14,594 nucleotides of DNA from Chloroflexota bacterium (GTDB lineage Bacteria > Chloroflexota > Limnocylindria > Limnocylindrales > CSP1-4): assembly GCA_025935655.1 (NCBI GenBank), contig JAICUV010000062.1, forward strand, positions 1 through 14,594, in the 5' to 3' direction. The position numbers were made by a program, and so were the translations under genes. Within the stretch, counting starts at the first letter, position 1. Every line of letters begins with the position of its first letter. The notes beneath the pieces were generated by a model. It ran no database searches, was not told where the DNA came from, and saw only the letters and a program-made list of their open reading frames with translations. Shown here piece by piece: positions 1 through 6,800 of the stretch.

Positions 1-648
1 GACGATCCCGCTCCCCGGCGGACACCTGCCCGCACGCACGGCCCGCAGGATCGCTCCACCGTCGAGCGGCAGCAGGTCGCGCAGGCTCTCGCGGTGCTCG
101 GCGAGCACGCCCCGGTGGTGGTCGCTCCGCGCCAGCACCAGGACGACGAGCTTCGCGCGCGGGTCGTCGCGCACCTTGAGCCGGATCCGCCGCTCGAGCG
201 CCTGCGCATCCCGGACGTGCGACTCGCCCTCGGTGAAGAAGGTGCCGTCCGCGCCCTCCACCACCGCATCCCACGCGCGGAGGTCGCCCCGCATCGGGAG
301 CGGGATCTCCCGCCGCATCCGAAGCCCCGCGCCGAGGCAGCGTTCGAAGCGTGCGAGGAGCGCCAGCTGTGCGCGATCCCGCACGGGCGATCCGGCCGGA
401 TAGAGGGTGAGCGCGGGCCGCAGGCCGACCACGCTCGATGCTCGCCAGACCTGCTCGAGGTCGGGGCGCTCGAGCCTGCCGAGCTCCAATCGACTCAGCT
501 GCGACGCCGACATGCCCGCGGCCCGGGCCGCGCCATCGAGGCTGAGGCCGGCGCCGAGGCGCGCGTCGCGCAGCTCGCCCGCGAGCCGGGCCGCGGTCCG
601 GCGAGCGTCCGCGGCCGCCGCGTCACCTCGCCTCGTTCGTGTGCTCAT
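1..648 (-). CDS. XRE-family HTH protein with C-terminal PD-(D/E)xK-like domain (partial, 3' end outside window)
   Basis: An open frame without stops runs from an ATG at 648 to the window edge, giving 216 residues (beginning MSTRTRRGDA) with the C-terminus missing. Residues about 17-75 form an XRE/Cro-type helix-turn-helix; the recognition-helix region reads AAGMSASQLSRLELGR. Residues about 95-216 are a second domain with RAWD (D127), FFTEGES (E140, E142), RDAQALERRIRLK and a hydrophobic strand LVVLVLARSD. This layout is seen in a widespread family of HTH proteins whose C-terminal part resembles the PD-(D/E)xK nuclease core. Whether it cuts DNA or only senses something is unknown. The start is chosen because no in-frame start lies just upstream. 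CACCAT six bases before the ATG is only a weak -10 and no Shine-Dalgarno is visible. The HTH is a confident call; the nuclease-like fold is inferred from residue pattern. Confidence 0.82.
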   Translation of the reverse strand, partial: MSTRTRRGDAAAADARRTAARLAGELRDARLGAGLSLDGAARAAGMSASQLSRLELGRLERPDLEQVWRASSVVGLRPALTLYPAGSPVRDRAQLALLARFERCLGAGLRMRREIPLPMRGDLRAWDAVVEGADGTFFTEGESHVRDAQALERRIRLKVRDDPRAKLVVLVLARSDHHRGVLAEHRESLRDLLPLDGGAILRAVRAGRCPPGSGIV

Positions 649-696
649 GCACCGATGGTGACGCCGCGCGCTTTGCTGGCGCTTATCGCCTCTCCG

Positions 697-713
697 AGCC
701 CCGCTGCGGGGCT
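697..713. repeat. Short perfect hairpin in the intergenic region
   Basis: AGCCCCGC and GCGGGGCT flank a single central T, so the DNA is a near-perfect 17-nt palindrome; as RNA it would give a 6-bp stem with a 5-nt loop. It lies 49 bp upstream of the HTH start and directly abuts the 25-bp tandem repeat. There is no T-tract on either side and no gene ends here, so a terminator is less likely than an operator or structural site. Confidence 0.45.
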
Positions 714-768
714 GATCCTCACACGCGGCGGCGGCGCTGATCCTCACACGGGGCGGCGGCGCTGATCC
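711..768. repeat. 25-bp tandem repeat, about 2.3 copies
   Basis: The word GCTGATCCTCACACG recurs at 711 and 736, each followed by a GC-rich run ending GGCGGCG, with one mismatch between the copies. A third, partial GCTGATCC starts at 761. The period is exactly 25 bp, which is not a multiple of three, so a coding origin is unlikely. With only two full copies it could be a replication-slippage product or a pair of protein-binding sites. Confidence 0.7.
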
Positions 769-769
769 C

Positions 770-926
770 CCGCCGCCCGCCCGGCGGCTGAACGGTGGCG
801 CGACCGCGCTCGATCACCCGCGTGGCGGGCAACCGGTAGCGGGCGGAGCGGTCCACGCCATCGGACACCCGCCAGGAGGGCGCGGGATGGCGCGCTGCCA
901 CCGTTCAGCCGCGCTGCGGGCGACGG
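770..926. repeat. ~157-bp imperfect palindrome (structured RNA, MITE-like or REP-like element)
   Basis: CGGCTGAACGGTGGC at 785-799 is the exact reverse complement of 897-911. Extending outward, 770-784 pairs with 912-926 at 11 of 15 positions, so the arms are about 30 bp with 4 mismatches. Further in, TGGCGGG (823-829) faces CCCGCCA near 868-874 in the opposite arm at nearly the same register, so the whole segment can fold into one long irregular hairpin. No transposase, clear target-site duplication or ORF is visible. It could be a non-autonomous mobile element, a chromosomal REP-type repeat or a non-coding RNA; the window cannot tell these apart. Confidence 0.6.
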
Positions 927-968
927 CGCCGAGCAGAGGTCGGGCGACGGCGCCGAGCAGAAGTCGGG
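921..968. repeat. 24-bp tandem duplication
   Basis: CGACGGCGCCGAGCAGAGGT plus CGGG (921-944) is repeated immediately at 945-968 with a single G-to-A difference. The first copy overlaps the outer end of the right arm of the palindrome at 770-926. The period is a multiple of three, but no credible reading frame uses it. Confidence 0.75.
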
Positions 969-1117
969 CGCAGGGCCGTGTCGGACGCACGGCGTGCCCC
1001 GAACGCCACCGCCGGCGCCAGGCCACGGACCCGGGAGCCCGGCGCGCGCAACGAGCACACGGAGCGGGCCCGGCAGAGCGATCATCGGGAGCGACGTCAC
1101 GCACGGGACCCGGACCC

Positions 1118-1122
1118 GGAGG
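1118..1122 (+). promoter_or_regulatory. Shine-Dalgarno of the aminotransferase gene
   Basis: GGAGG lies 8 nt before the ATG at 1131. It is the clearest Shine-Dalgarno in the window and decides the start against the upstream in-frame ATG at 978. Confidence 0.8.
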
Positions 1123-1130
1123 AGCACGCG

Positions 1131-2489
1131 ATGGCCAGGACCCTCGATCGGGAGCGCATGGAACGGCTGATGGAGGCCGAGTTCGCGCGGTTCGAGGCGG
1201 CCAATCCGACGTCTCGGCAACTGTGGGAGCGGGCGCAGGGCTCCATGCTCGACGGCGTCCCGATGAACTGGATGATCAAGTGGGCGGGCTCCTGGCCGCT
1301 GTTCGTGGACGAGGCGCGCGGGGCCCACTTCACCGACGTCGACGGGCACGAGTACGTCGACTTCTGCCTCGGCGACACGGGCGCCATGGCGGGTCACGGC
1401 CCAGAGCCGACCATCCGGGCCGTCGAGCGCCAGATGCGCCGTGGGATCACCCACATGCTCCCCACCGAGGACGCGATCGTCGCCGCCGACGAGCTCCAGC
1501 GCCGGTTCGGCGTCCGCTGGTGGCAGTTCACGCTGACCGCGACGGACGCGAACCGGTTCGCGATCCGGCTCGCCCGGCACATCACCGGCCGGTCCAAGGT
1601 CCTCGTCCACAACCACAACTACCACGGCTCCGTGGACGAGACGTTCGCCAGCCTCCGGCCAGACGGCTCCGTGGGGCCGAGGCGCGGCAACATCGGCAAG
1701 CCCGTGGACCTCGCGGAGACGACCCGGGTCGTGGAATTCAACGACCTCGAGGGCCTCGAGCGCGAGCTGGCGCACGGCGACGTGGCGGTCGCGCTGTTCG
1801 AGCCCGCGCTCACGAACGTCGGGATCGTGCTCCCCGACCCGGGCTATCACGAGGCGGTCCGCGAGCTCACCCGGCGCTACGACACCCTGCTGATCAACGA
1901 CGAGACGCACACGATCTGCGCGGGACCTGGCGGCTACACTGGGCTCCACGGCCTCAGGCCGGACATCCTCACGATCGGCAAGACGATCGGCGGCGGGATC
2001 CCGGCGGGCGCCTACGGCTTCACGGAGGAGGTCGGCGAGCGCATCCGTGCGTCGATCACCTGGGAGGACTCGGACGTGGGCGGCGTCGGCGGGACGCTGG
2101 CGGGCAACGCCCTCAGCCTGGCCGCCATCCGCGCAACCCTCACCGAGGTCCTCACCGACGAGGCGTTCGAGCGCATGATCCCGCTGGCCGAACGGTTCGA
2201 GGCCGGCGTCGCCGACGTCCTCCGGCGCTGGGAGGTCCCGTGGCACGTCACGCGGCTCGGCGCCCGATGCGAGTACCACTTCATGCCCGACCTGCCGCGC
2301 AACGGGTCGGACCAGGCGGCGCACGACGATGCGGAGCTGGCGCGATTCCTCCACCTGTGGGCGATGAACCGCGGCGTCCTCATGACCCCGTTCCACAACA
2401 TGGCGCTCATGTCGCCCGCGACGACCGAGCACGACGTGGACACCCATACCGCCGTGTTCGAGGACGCCGTCGCGGCGCTGTTCGGCTGA
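1131..2489 (+). CDS. Class-III PLP-dependent aminotransferase (GSA-aminomutase-like)
   Basis: A 452-residue fold-type I PLP enzyme, the usual length for class-III aminotransferases. TLTATDANRFAIRLARHITG (residues 134-153) replaces the SGTEA stretch that binds the PLP phosphate. LLINDETHTICAG carries D257, expected to contact the PLP pyridine nitrogen. LTIGKTIGGGIPAGAYG carries K284, the expected Schiff-base lysine. GSVDETFA follows the HNHNYHG stretch, as in glutamate-1-semialdehyde aminomutase relatives. The TATDANRFA variant marks a subgroup usually named only 'aspartate aminotransferase family' or 'transaminase', so the amino donor and acceptor are unknown; a role in haem synthesis is unlikely. 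The ATG at 1131 is chosen for its GGAGG ribosome binding site and because the family-like sequence begins there. A 59-residue membrane protein gene starts 3 nt after the stop and is probably co-translated. No other transaminase-pathway gene is adjacent. Confidence 0.93.
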   Translation: MARTLDRERMERLMEAEFARFEAANPTSRQLWERAQGSMLDGVPMNWMIKWAGSWPLFVDEARGAHFTDVDGHEYVDFCLGDTGAMAGHGPEPTIRAVERQMRRGITHMLPTEDAIVAADELQRRFGVRWWQFTLTATDANRFAIRLARHITGRSKVLVHNHNYHGSVDETFASLRPDGSVGPRRGNIGKPVDLAETTRVVEFNDLEGLERELAHGDVAVALFEPALTNVGIVLPDPGYHEAVRELTRRYDTLLINDETHTICAGPGGYTGLHGLRPDILTIGKTIGGGIPAGAYGFTEEVGERIRASITWEDSDVGGVGGTLAGNALSLAAIRATLTEVLTDEAFERMIPLAERFEAGVADVLRRWEVPWHVTRLGARCEYHFMPDLPRNGSDQAAHDDAELARFLHLWAMNRGVLMTPFHNMALMSPATTEHDVDTHTAVFEDAVAALFG

Positions 2490-2492
2490 CCG

Positions 2493-2672
2493 ATGCTCCG
2501 ACGCCCGGCCGTCCTGCTCGCGATCGCGCGGGACGTCGTGGTGGTGATCGGCGCGGTCCTGCTGCTGGTCAACGGCGGCTCGCTCGTGATCCTGGCGATC
2601 GCGGCGATCCTCGCGATCGCCCCGTGGGCCGCGATCATCGATGACGCGGAGAAGCCCCGCCGCCGCGACTGA
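2493..2672 (+). CDS. Small membrane protein, 59 residues
   Basis: An ATG lies 3 nt after the aminotransferase stop and opens a frame with almost exclusively G or C at third positions, which argues for real coding. The protein starts MLRRPAVLLAIARDVVVVIG, continues with hydrophobic residues about 31-49 (LVILAIAAILAIAPWAAII) and ends in a charged tail DDAEKPRRRD. It could form two short transmembrane helices around the NGGS turn at 27-30, or one longer helix. The positive N-terminus and short spacing suggest translational coupling with the aminotransferase. I recognise no family. It may be a membrane partner of the aminotransferase operon or an independent small protein. The next gene converges 46 nt downstream with no visible terminator. 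Confidence 0.7.
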   Translation: MLRRPAVLLAIARDVVVVIGAVLLLVNGGSLVILAIAAILAIAPWAAIIDDAEKPRRRD

Positions 2673-2718
2673 GCCGGCGATGCGGCGGTGACGGCGGGCG
2701 TCGGCCGTGACGGACCGG

Positions 2719-3249
2719 CTACGCTCCCCGACCGGCGGCGCGCAGCCACCAGCGGCGCTCGCGGATCGTCTCGCCGCCGATCTCCTCGTCCAGCAGCTCC
2801 CCCGGCTCGAAGCCGCGAGCGACGTAGAACGGCTCGCCCAGCTCGTTGCCCACGAGCACGTCGGCGGAGATGTCGAGGCCCGGATACGCCGCCACGACCC
2901 GCTCGAGGAGCGCGGTCCCCAGCCCCGCGCCGCGCGCGCCCGGCCGCGCGTAGAACGCCGCGGTGTGGGCGGGGTCGTCCTCGACGAAGCTCTCGGCGAA
3001 CGCATCGACGCCGCTGCCGTCGCCGTCGGGACCGGCCGCGACGAACGTGTCGTGGCGGTCGATGCGGCGGGCGACCCGCTCGGGTGCGTATGCCTGCGCG
3101 ATGAACCGCTCGACGGCATCGACCCCGATCAGGTCGCTGTATGTCGCCCGCCAGGCTGCCTGCGCGACCTCGCGGATGGCCGCAGCGTCCCCCGGCATCG
3201 CGCGGCGCACGAGGACGCCGGCCGCCGTCCGCTCGGTGGTGTCCGTCAT
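2719..3249 (-). CDS. GNAT-family N-acetyltransferase
   Basis: 176 residues, typical for a single-domain GCN5-related acetyltransferase that transfers an acetyl group from acetyl-CoA to an amine. The N-terminus VLVRRAMPGDAAAIREVAQA is the usual first strand and helix. Acetyl-CoA motif A is ARPGARGAGLGTALLERVV (101-119), with the R-G-A-G-L-G pyrophosphate loop. Motif B is NELGEPFYVARGFE (135-148). The N-terminal WRATYSDLI resembles GNATs annotated as RimI-like or antibiotic acetyltransferases, but the substrate cannot be read. Its ATG overlaps the TGA of the upstream DUF1992 gene (ATGA at 3246-3249), so it is the second gene of a two-gene operon and probably translated by coupling. The TAG stop faces the small membrane protein gene 46 nt away. 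Confidence 0.9.
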   Translation of the reverse strand: MTDTTERTAAGVLVRRAMPGDAAAIREVAQAAWRATYSDLIGVDAVERFIAQAYAPERVARRIDRHDTFVAAGPDGDGSGVDAFAESFVEDDPAHTAAFYARPGARGAGLGTALLERVVAAYPGLDISADVLVGNELGEPFYVARGFEPGELLDEEIGGETIRERRWWLRAAGRGA

Positions 3250-3722
3250 GCCCGGTGGAGCTCGTCGAGCCGCGCCAGCTCGTCGGCGGCCGTGAGGGGG
3301 CGCCGATGCTGGCCGTACGTCGGCGCCTCGGCGTTGAGGCGCCCGATGGCCGCGTTGATCCGCGTGACGAGGCCCTCGAGGTCGGCCCGGTCGCGCCGCC
3401 GGGTGTACGGCGACAGGCTTCCCCGCTCGGCGCGCGCGAAGATCGCGTCGCGCTTGGCCAGCAGCTCCCGGACCTCCTTGTCAGCCTCGATCCAGGGCGG
3501 TGCCGCCCCCGCGTTGCGCAGGATGCGGAAGGCCATCGCGCGGTCGCCCGCGAACGTCTCGTCCTCCATCGGCAGCGGCTTGCCGGTGAGCGGGAGGTCG
3601 TCGAACTTGCCCTCCTCCATCGCTTCGCGGATCTGGCGGTCGACGAGGCTCTCCCAGGTGGGCGCGACCTGGCGCACGCCCTGTTCGTCGATGCGGTTGG
3701 GAGGCTTCCGTCCGGGTTCCAC
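3246..3722 (-). CDS. DUF1992 (DnaJ-homologue subfamily C member 28-like) protein
   Basis: 158 residues, all soluble. The DUF1992 signature covers about residues 23-95: WESLVDRQIREAMEEGKFDD, then LPLTGKPLPMEDE and MAFRILRNAGAAPPWIE, followed by a helical KEVRELLAKRDAIFARAE stretch. The family is found alone in bacteria and fused to J domains in eukaryotic DNAJC28; its molecular role is not established. The start is a GTG at 3722 with no Shine-Dalgarno, but TAGACT lies six bases upstream, a good arrangement for a leaderless mRNA. It is the first gene of an operon with the GNAT gene (4-bp overlap) and is divergent from the nuclease-helicase gene across 101 bp. Confidence 0.9.
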   Translation of the reverse strand: MEPGRKPPNRIDEQGVRQVAPTWESLVDRQIREAMEEGKFDDLPLTGKPLPMEDETFAGDRAMAFRILRNAGAAPPWIEADKEVRELLAKRDAIFARAERGSLSPYTRRRDRADLEGLVTRINAAIGRLNAEAPTYGQHRRPLTAADELARLDELHRA

Positions 3723-3728
3723 GGCGGC

Positions 3729-3734
3729 AGTCTA
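3729..3734 (-). promoter_or_regulatory. Predicted -10 box of the DUF1992-GNAT operon
   Basis: TAGACT on the minus strand ends 6 nt before the GTG start, so transcription would begin at or next to the start codon. No convincing -35 hexamer is visible at 16-18 bp spacing. Confidence 0.45.
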
Positions 3735-3760
3735 GCGGGCCGTCGCGATCCTGCACCGGC

Positions 3761-3778
3761 GTCCGCGACGGTCCGCGA
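3761..3778. repeat. GTCCGCGA direct repeat in the divergent promoter region
   Basis: GTCCGCGA occurs at 3761-3768 and 3771-3778. The 10-bp spacing places both copies on the same face of the helix, between the two divergent -10 boxes. It could be a tandem operator; chance is possible given the base composition. Confidence 0.35.
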
Positions 3779-3809
3779 TCGTGACAGGCGAGCTGGCACG
3801 GATGCCCCG

Positions 3810-3815
3810 TACGAT
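3810..3815 (+). promoter_or_regulatory. Predicted -10 box of the nuclease-helicase gene
   Basis: TACGAT lies 8 nt before the ATG at 3824, with no Shine-Dalgarno between, consistent with a leaderless or near-leaderless mRNA. GTGACA at 3781-3786 is -35-like but is 23 bp away, too far for a standard promoter. Confidence 0.45.
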
Positions 3816-3823
3816 GGCCGGGC

Positions 3824-6800
3824 ATGCAGCTCATCGACGGACGGCCGGTCTACGCCGCAACGGATCTCGTGGGCTTCCTGGCGTGCTCGCACCGGCTGGC
3901 CCTGGAACGGGCCGCGATGATGGGCCTCGTCGCGAAGCCCATCCGCAACGACCCGTCCATCGAGCTCGTGGCGAAGCGTGGTCTCGAGCACGAGCGCCGC
4001 TACCTCGAGGACCTGGTCGCGGAGGGACGACGCGTCGTCCGGATCGAGAAGGACGGGTCCGCGGTCGCCCCGCTGGGCACGGGCGAGGTCACGACCCCGC
4101 GTGACGCGGGCGAGGACCTGCGCGAGGCCGCGCGCCAGACGATCGAGGCGATGCGCGGCGGCGCCGACGTCGTCTACCAGGCGACGTTCTTCGACGGGCG
4201 CTGGCGCGGCCACGCCGACTTCCTGCTCCGCAGGGACCACGCGGCGGACGAGCCCGACAGCCTGCTCGGCCGGTACCACTACGAGGTCGCCGACACCAAG
4301 CTCGCCCGGCACGTGAAGGCGGGCGCGATCCTCCAGATCTGCTCGTACGTGGACATGCTGACGGGCCTCCAGGGGGTCCAGCCCGAGTACCTGTACGTGG
4401 TGCTCGGCGGTCGCCAGCGACCGACCGACCGGCAGCGCGTCGACGACTTCATGGCGTACTTCCGCCGGGTCAAGGCGGAGTTCGGGCGGGCGGTCGGCCT
4501 GCCGGGTGACGACACCGCCGGGGTCGCCTACCCGCCGGTCGGCACGTACCCGGAGCCCGTCGAGCACTGCGACGTCTGCCGCTGGAACCCCCGCTGCAGG
4601 GCCCAGCGCCGCGCGGACGACGACCTCAGCCTGGTCGCCGGCGCGTCCAGCCGCCAGCGGACGGCGCTGAAGGCACGCGGCGTGACCACCAGGCGCGGCC
4701 TCGCGGGGCTCCAGCTGCCACTGCGGCCGCCGCTCGAGGGCGTCGGCGCGCAGGCCCTGGAACGGGTCCACGAGCAGGCCCGCATCCAGGTCGAAGGCGA
4801 GGACGCGGACGAGGTCCTGTGGGAGCTCCTGCCGGTCGACCGGACGGCCGACGGCGTTCCCGTCGAGGGGCGCGGACTCCTCGGCCTCCCCGAGCCGAGC
4901 CCCAACGACCTGTTCCTCGACCTCGAGGGCGATCCGTTCGCGCTCGACGACGGCGTCGACTACCTGTTCGGGATCCTGGAGCCCGGCCGCCTCGAGGAGG
5001 ATCCGGCGTGGATGGACCCGTCGGGAGCGCCGACGCCGGCGTTCCACGCGATCTGGAGCCTCGACGAGGCCGGGCAGGTCACCTGGGCGTCGGAGAAGTC
5101 GGCGTTCGAGCGGACCATCGACCTGATCATGGATCGCTGGGAGCGCGATCCGTCGCTGCATGTCTATCACTACGCCGCCTACGAGCGGACCGCGCTCGGC
5201 CGCCTCGCGCAGCGCCACGGGACGCGCGAGCTCGAGGTGGACCGGCTCCTCCGGGGCGGCGTCCTGGTCGACCTGTTCCGCGCGGTCCGCCAGGGCATCC
5301 GCGCCAGCGTTGAGAGCTACTCGATCAAGCGGATCGAGCCCCTGTATTCGCTCCACCGCGAGGTCGAGCTCAAGGACGCCGGCTCGAGCATCGTCGCGTT
5401 CGAGACCTGGCTGGAGCTCGGCCCGGACGCGCCGGTGGAGGACGCCGACGAGATCCTGCGCGGGATCGCCGGGTACAACCGCGACGACGTCCTGAGCAAC
5501 TGGCGGCTGCGGGACTGGCTCGAGGACCGGCGGCGCGACCTCCAGGTCCGCGAGCGCGAGATCTTCGCCCGGCCCAACCTGGACGATGGGGCGCCGTCGG
5601 CGGAGCTGGGTGCCAAGGACCAGCACGTGCTCGAGCTGATGGAGCGGCTCGCCGGTGACGTGGACCCGGACCCGCTCGTCCGTGCCGCCGACGCCGACGC
5701 GAACGGCCGCTGGCTCCTCGCGCAGCTGCTGGCCTGGCACCGGCGCGAGGAGAAGTCCTCGTGGTGGCGCTGGTACGCCCTCCAGAAGATGAGCGAGGAG
5801 GAGCTCCTCGGCGAGCGGGAGGCCATCAGCGGGCTCCGCGTCATCGGCGATCCGCGGCCCGAGAAGAAGTCGCTGGTGTGGTCGCTGGGCTTCCCGCCGC
5901 AGGAGCACAAGATCGAGCCGGGCGCCGAGGTCACCGACCCCGCGACCGGCAAGGGCGCCGGCGAGATCGTCGCGATCGACGACGTCCGCGGAATCCTCGA
6001 GCTCAAGCGTGGGCCGAAGCTGGACGGCGTGCCGCTCCCCCGGTCGGTGATCCTCGATCTCGTCGTCCCCACGCCCGAACAGGCGGAGAGCATCCTCCGC
6101 GTCGGGGAGTGGGTCGCGACACACGGACTGTCGACGCCGCGGGCGGTCGCCCCGGGCACGCCGTCGCTCGATGCCGCCCGTGCGCTGCTCCTGCGCCGGC
6201 GGCCCGAGCCAGCCCTCGGCCCGGACGGGGACCTCCGGCTGGCCGGCGAGACCGCGCTCGACGCCGGCGTCCGCATCGCGACGGTCCTCGACGGCGCCGT
6301 CCTGCCGATCCAGGGCCCCCCGGGCTCCGGCAAGACCCACACGGGGGCGCATATGATCGCGGCGCTCGTCGCCGACGGGCAGAAGGTCGGCGTCGTGGCC
6401 AACAGCCACAAGGTGATCGGCAACCTCCTGCGCAAGGTCGCGGAGGAGGCGGCGATCCTCGGTGTGGCGGTCCGCGTCGGCCAGAAGCCGAAGAGCGACG
6501 AGCCGCCGACGTTCGCCGGGGCCATCCCGATCAGCGACAACGCGGAGGTCGCGGCGGCGCTCCGGCAGGACCGGATCGACGTCGTGGGCGCCGTCGCGTG
6601 GACCTGGGCCCGCGCCGAGATGGCGGGACCCGCGCCGGTGCTCGACGTGCTGTTCGTTGACGAGGCCGGGCAGATGAGCCTCGCGAACGTGCTCGCCTGC
6701 GCGCCGGCGGCGCGCTCGATCGTCCTCCTCGGGGACCCGCAGCAGCTCGACCAGCCGACGCAGGGCAGCCACCCGCCGGGCGCCGAGCGCAGCGCGCTGG

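Larger units (their letters stand above)
649..1130. other. 482-bp divergent intergenic region, repeat-rich, no convincing gene
   Basis: This gap separates the divergent HTH gene and the aminotransferase gene and is by far the longest in the window. Open frames crossing it on either strand are low-complexity Arg/Pro/Ala stretches with no recognisable domain, so I call none. It holds a 17-nt hairpin (697-713), a 25-bp tandem repeat (711-768), a long imperfect palindrome (770-926) and a 24-bp tandem repeat (921-968), all listed separately. From about 970 to 1115 I see nothing beyond high GC until the aminotransferase ribosome binding site. Promoters for both flanking genes must lie here, but no -10/-35 pair stands out. 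Confidence 0.7.

Noticed and set aside
711..968. CRISPR array suggested by repeats
   Set aside because: The repeats are directly tandem without spacers, of two different units, with at most 2.3 copies. The Cas4-like domain of the nuclease-helicase is not evidence of CRISPR either.
978..1130. Upstream in-frame ATG extending the aminotransferase by 51 residues
   Set aside because: The extension is unlike the family and the GGAGG at 1118-1122 fits only the ATG at 1131.
2673..2718. Bidirectional terminator between the small membrane protein and GNAT genes
   Set aside because: I looked for inverted repeats in the 46-nt gap and saw only direct repeats such as GTGACGG; no stem of useful length.
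744..3119. 791-residue open frame on the minus strand
   Set aside because: It covers the aminotransferase gene antisense and the GNAT gene in another frame, with no domain of its own.
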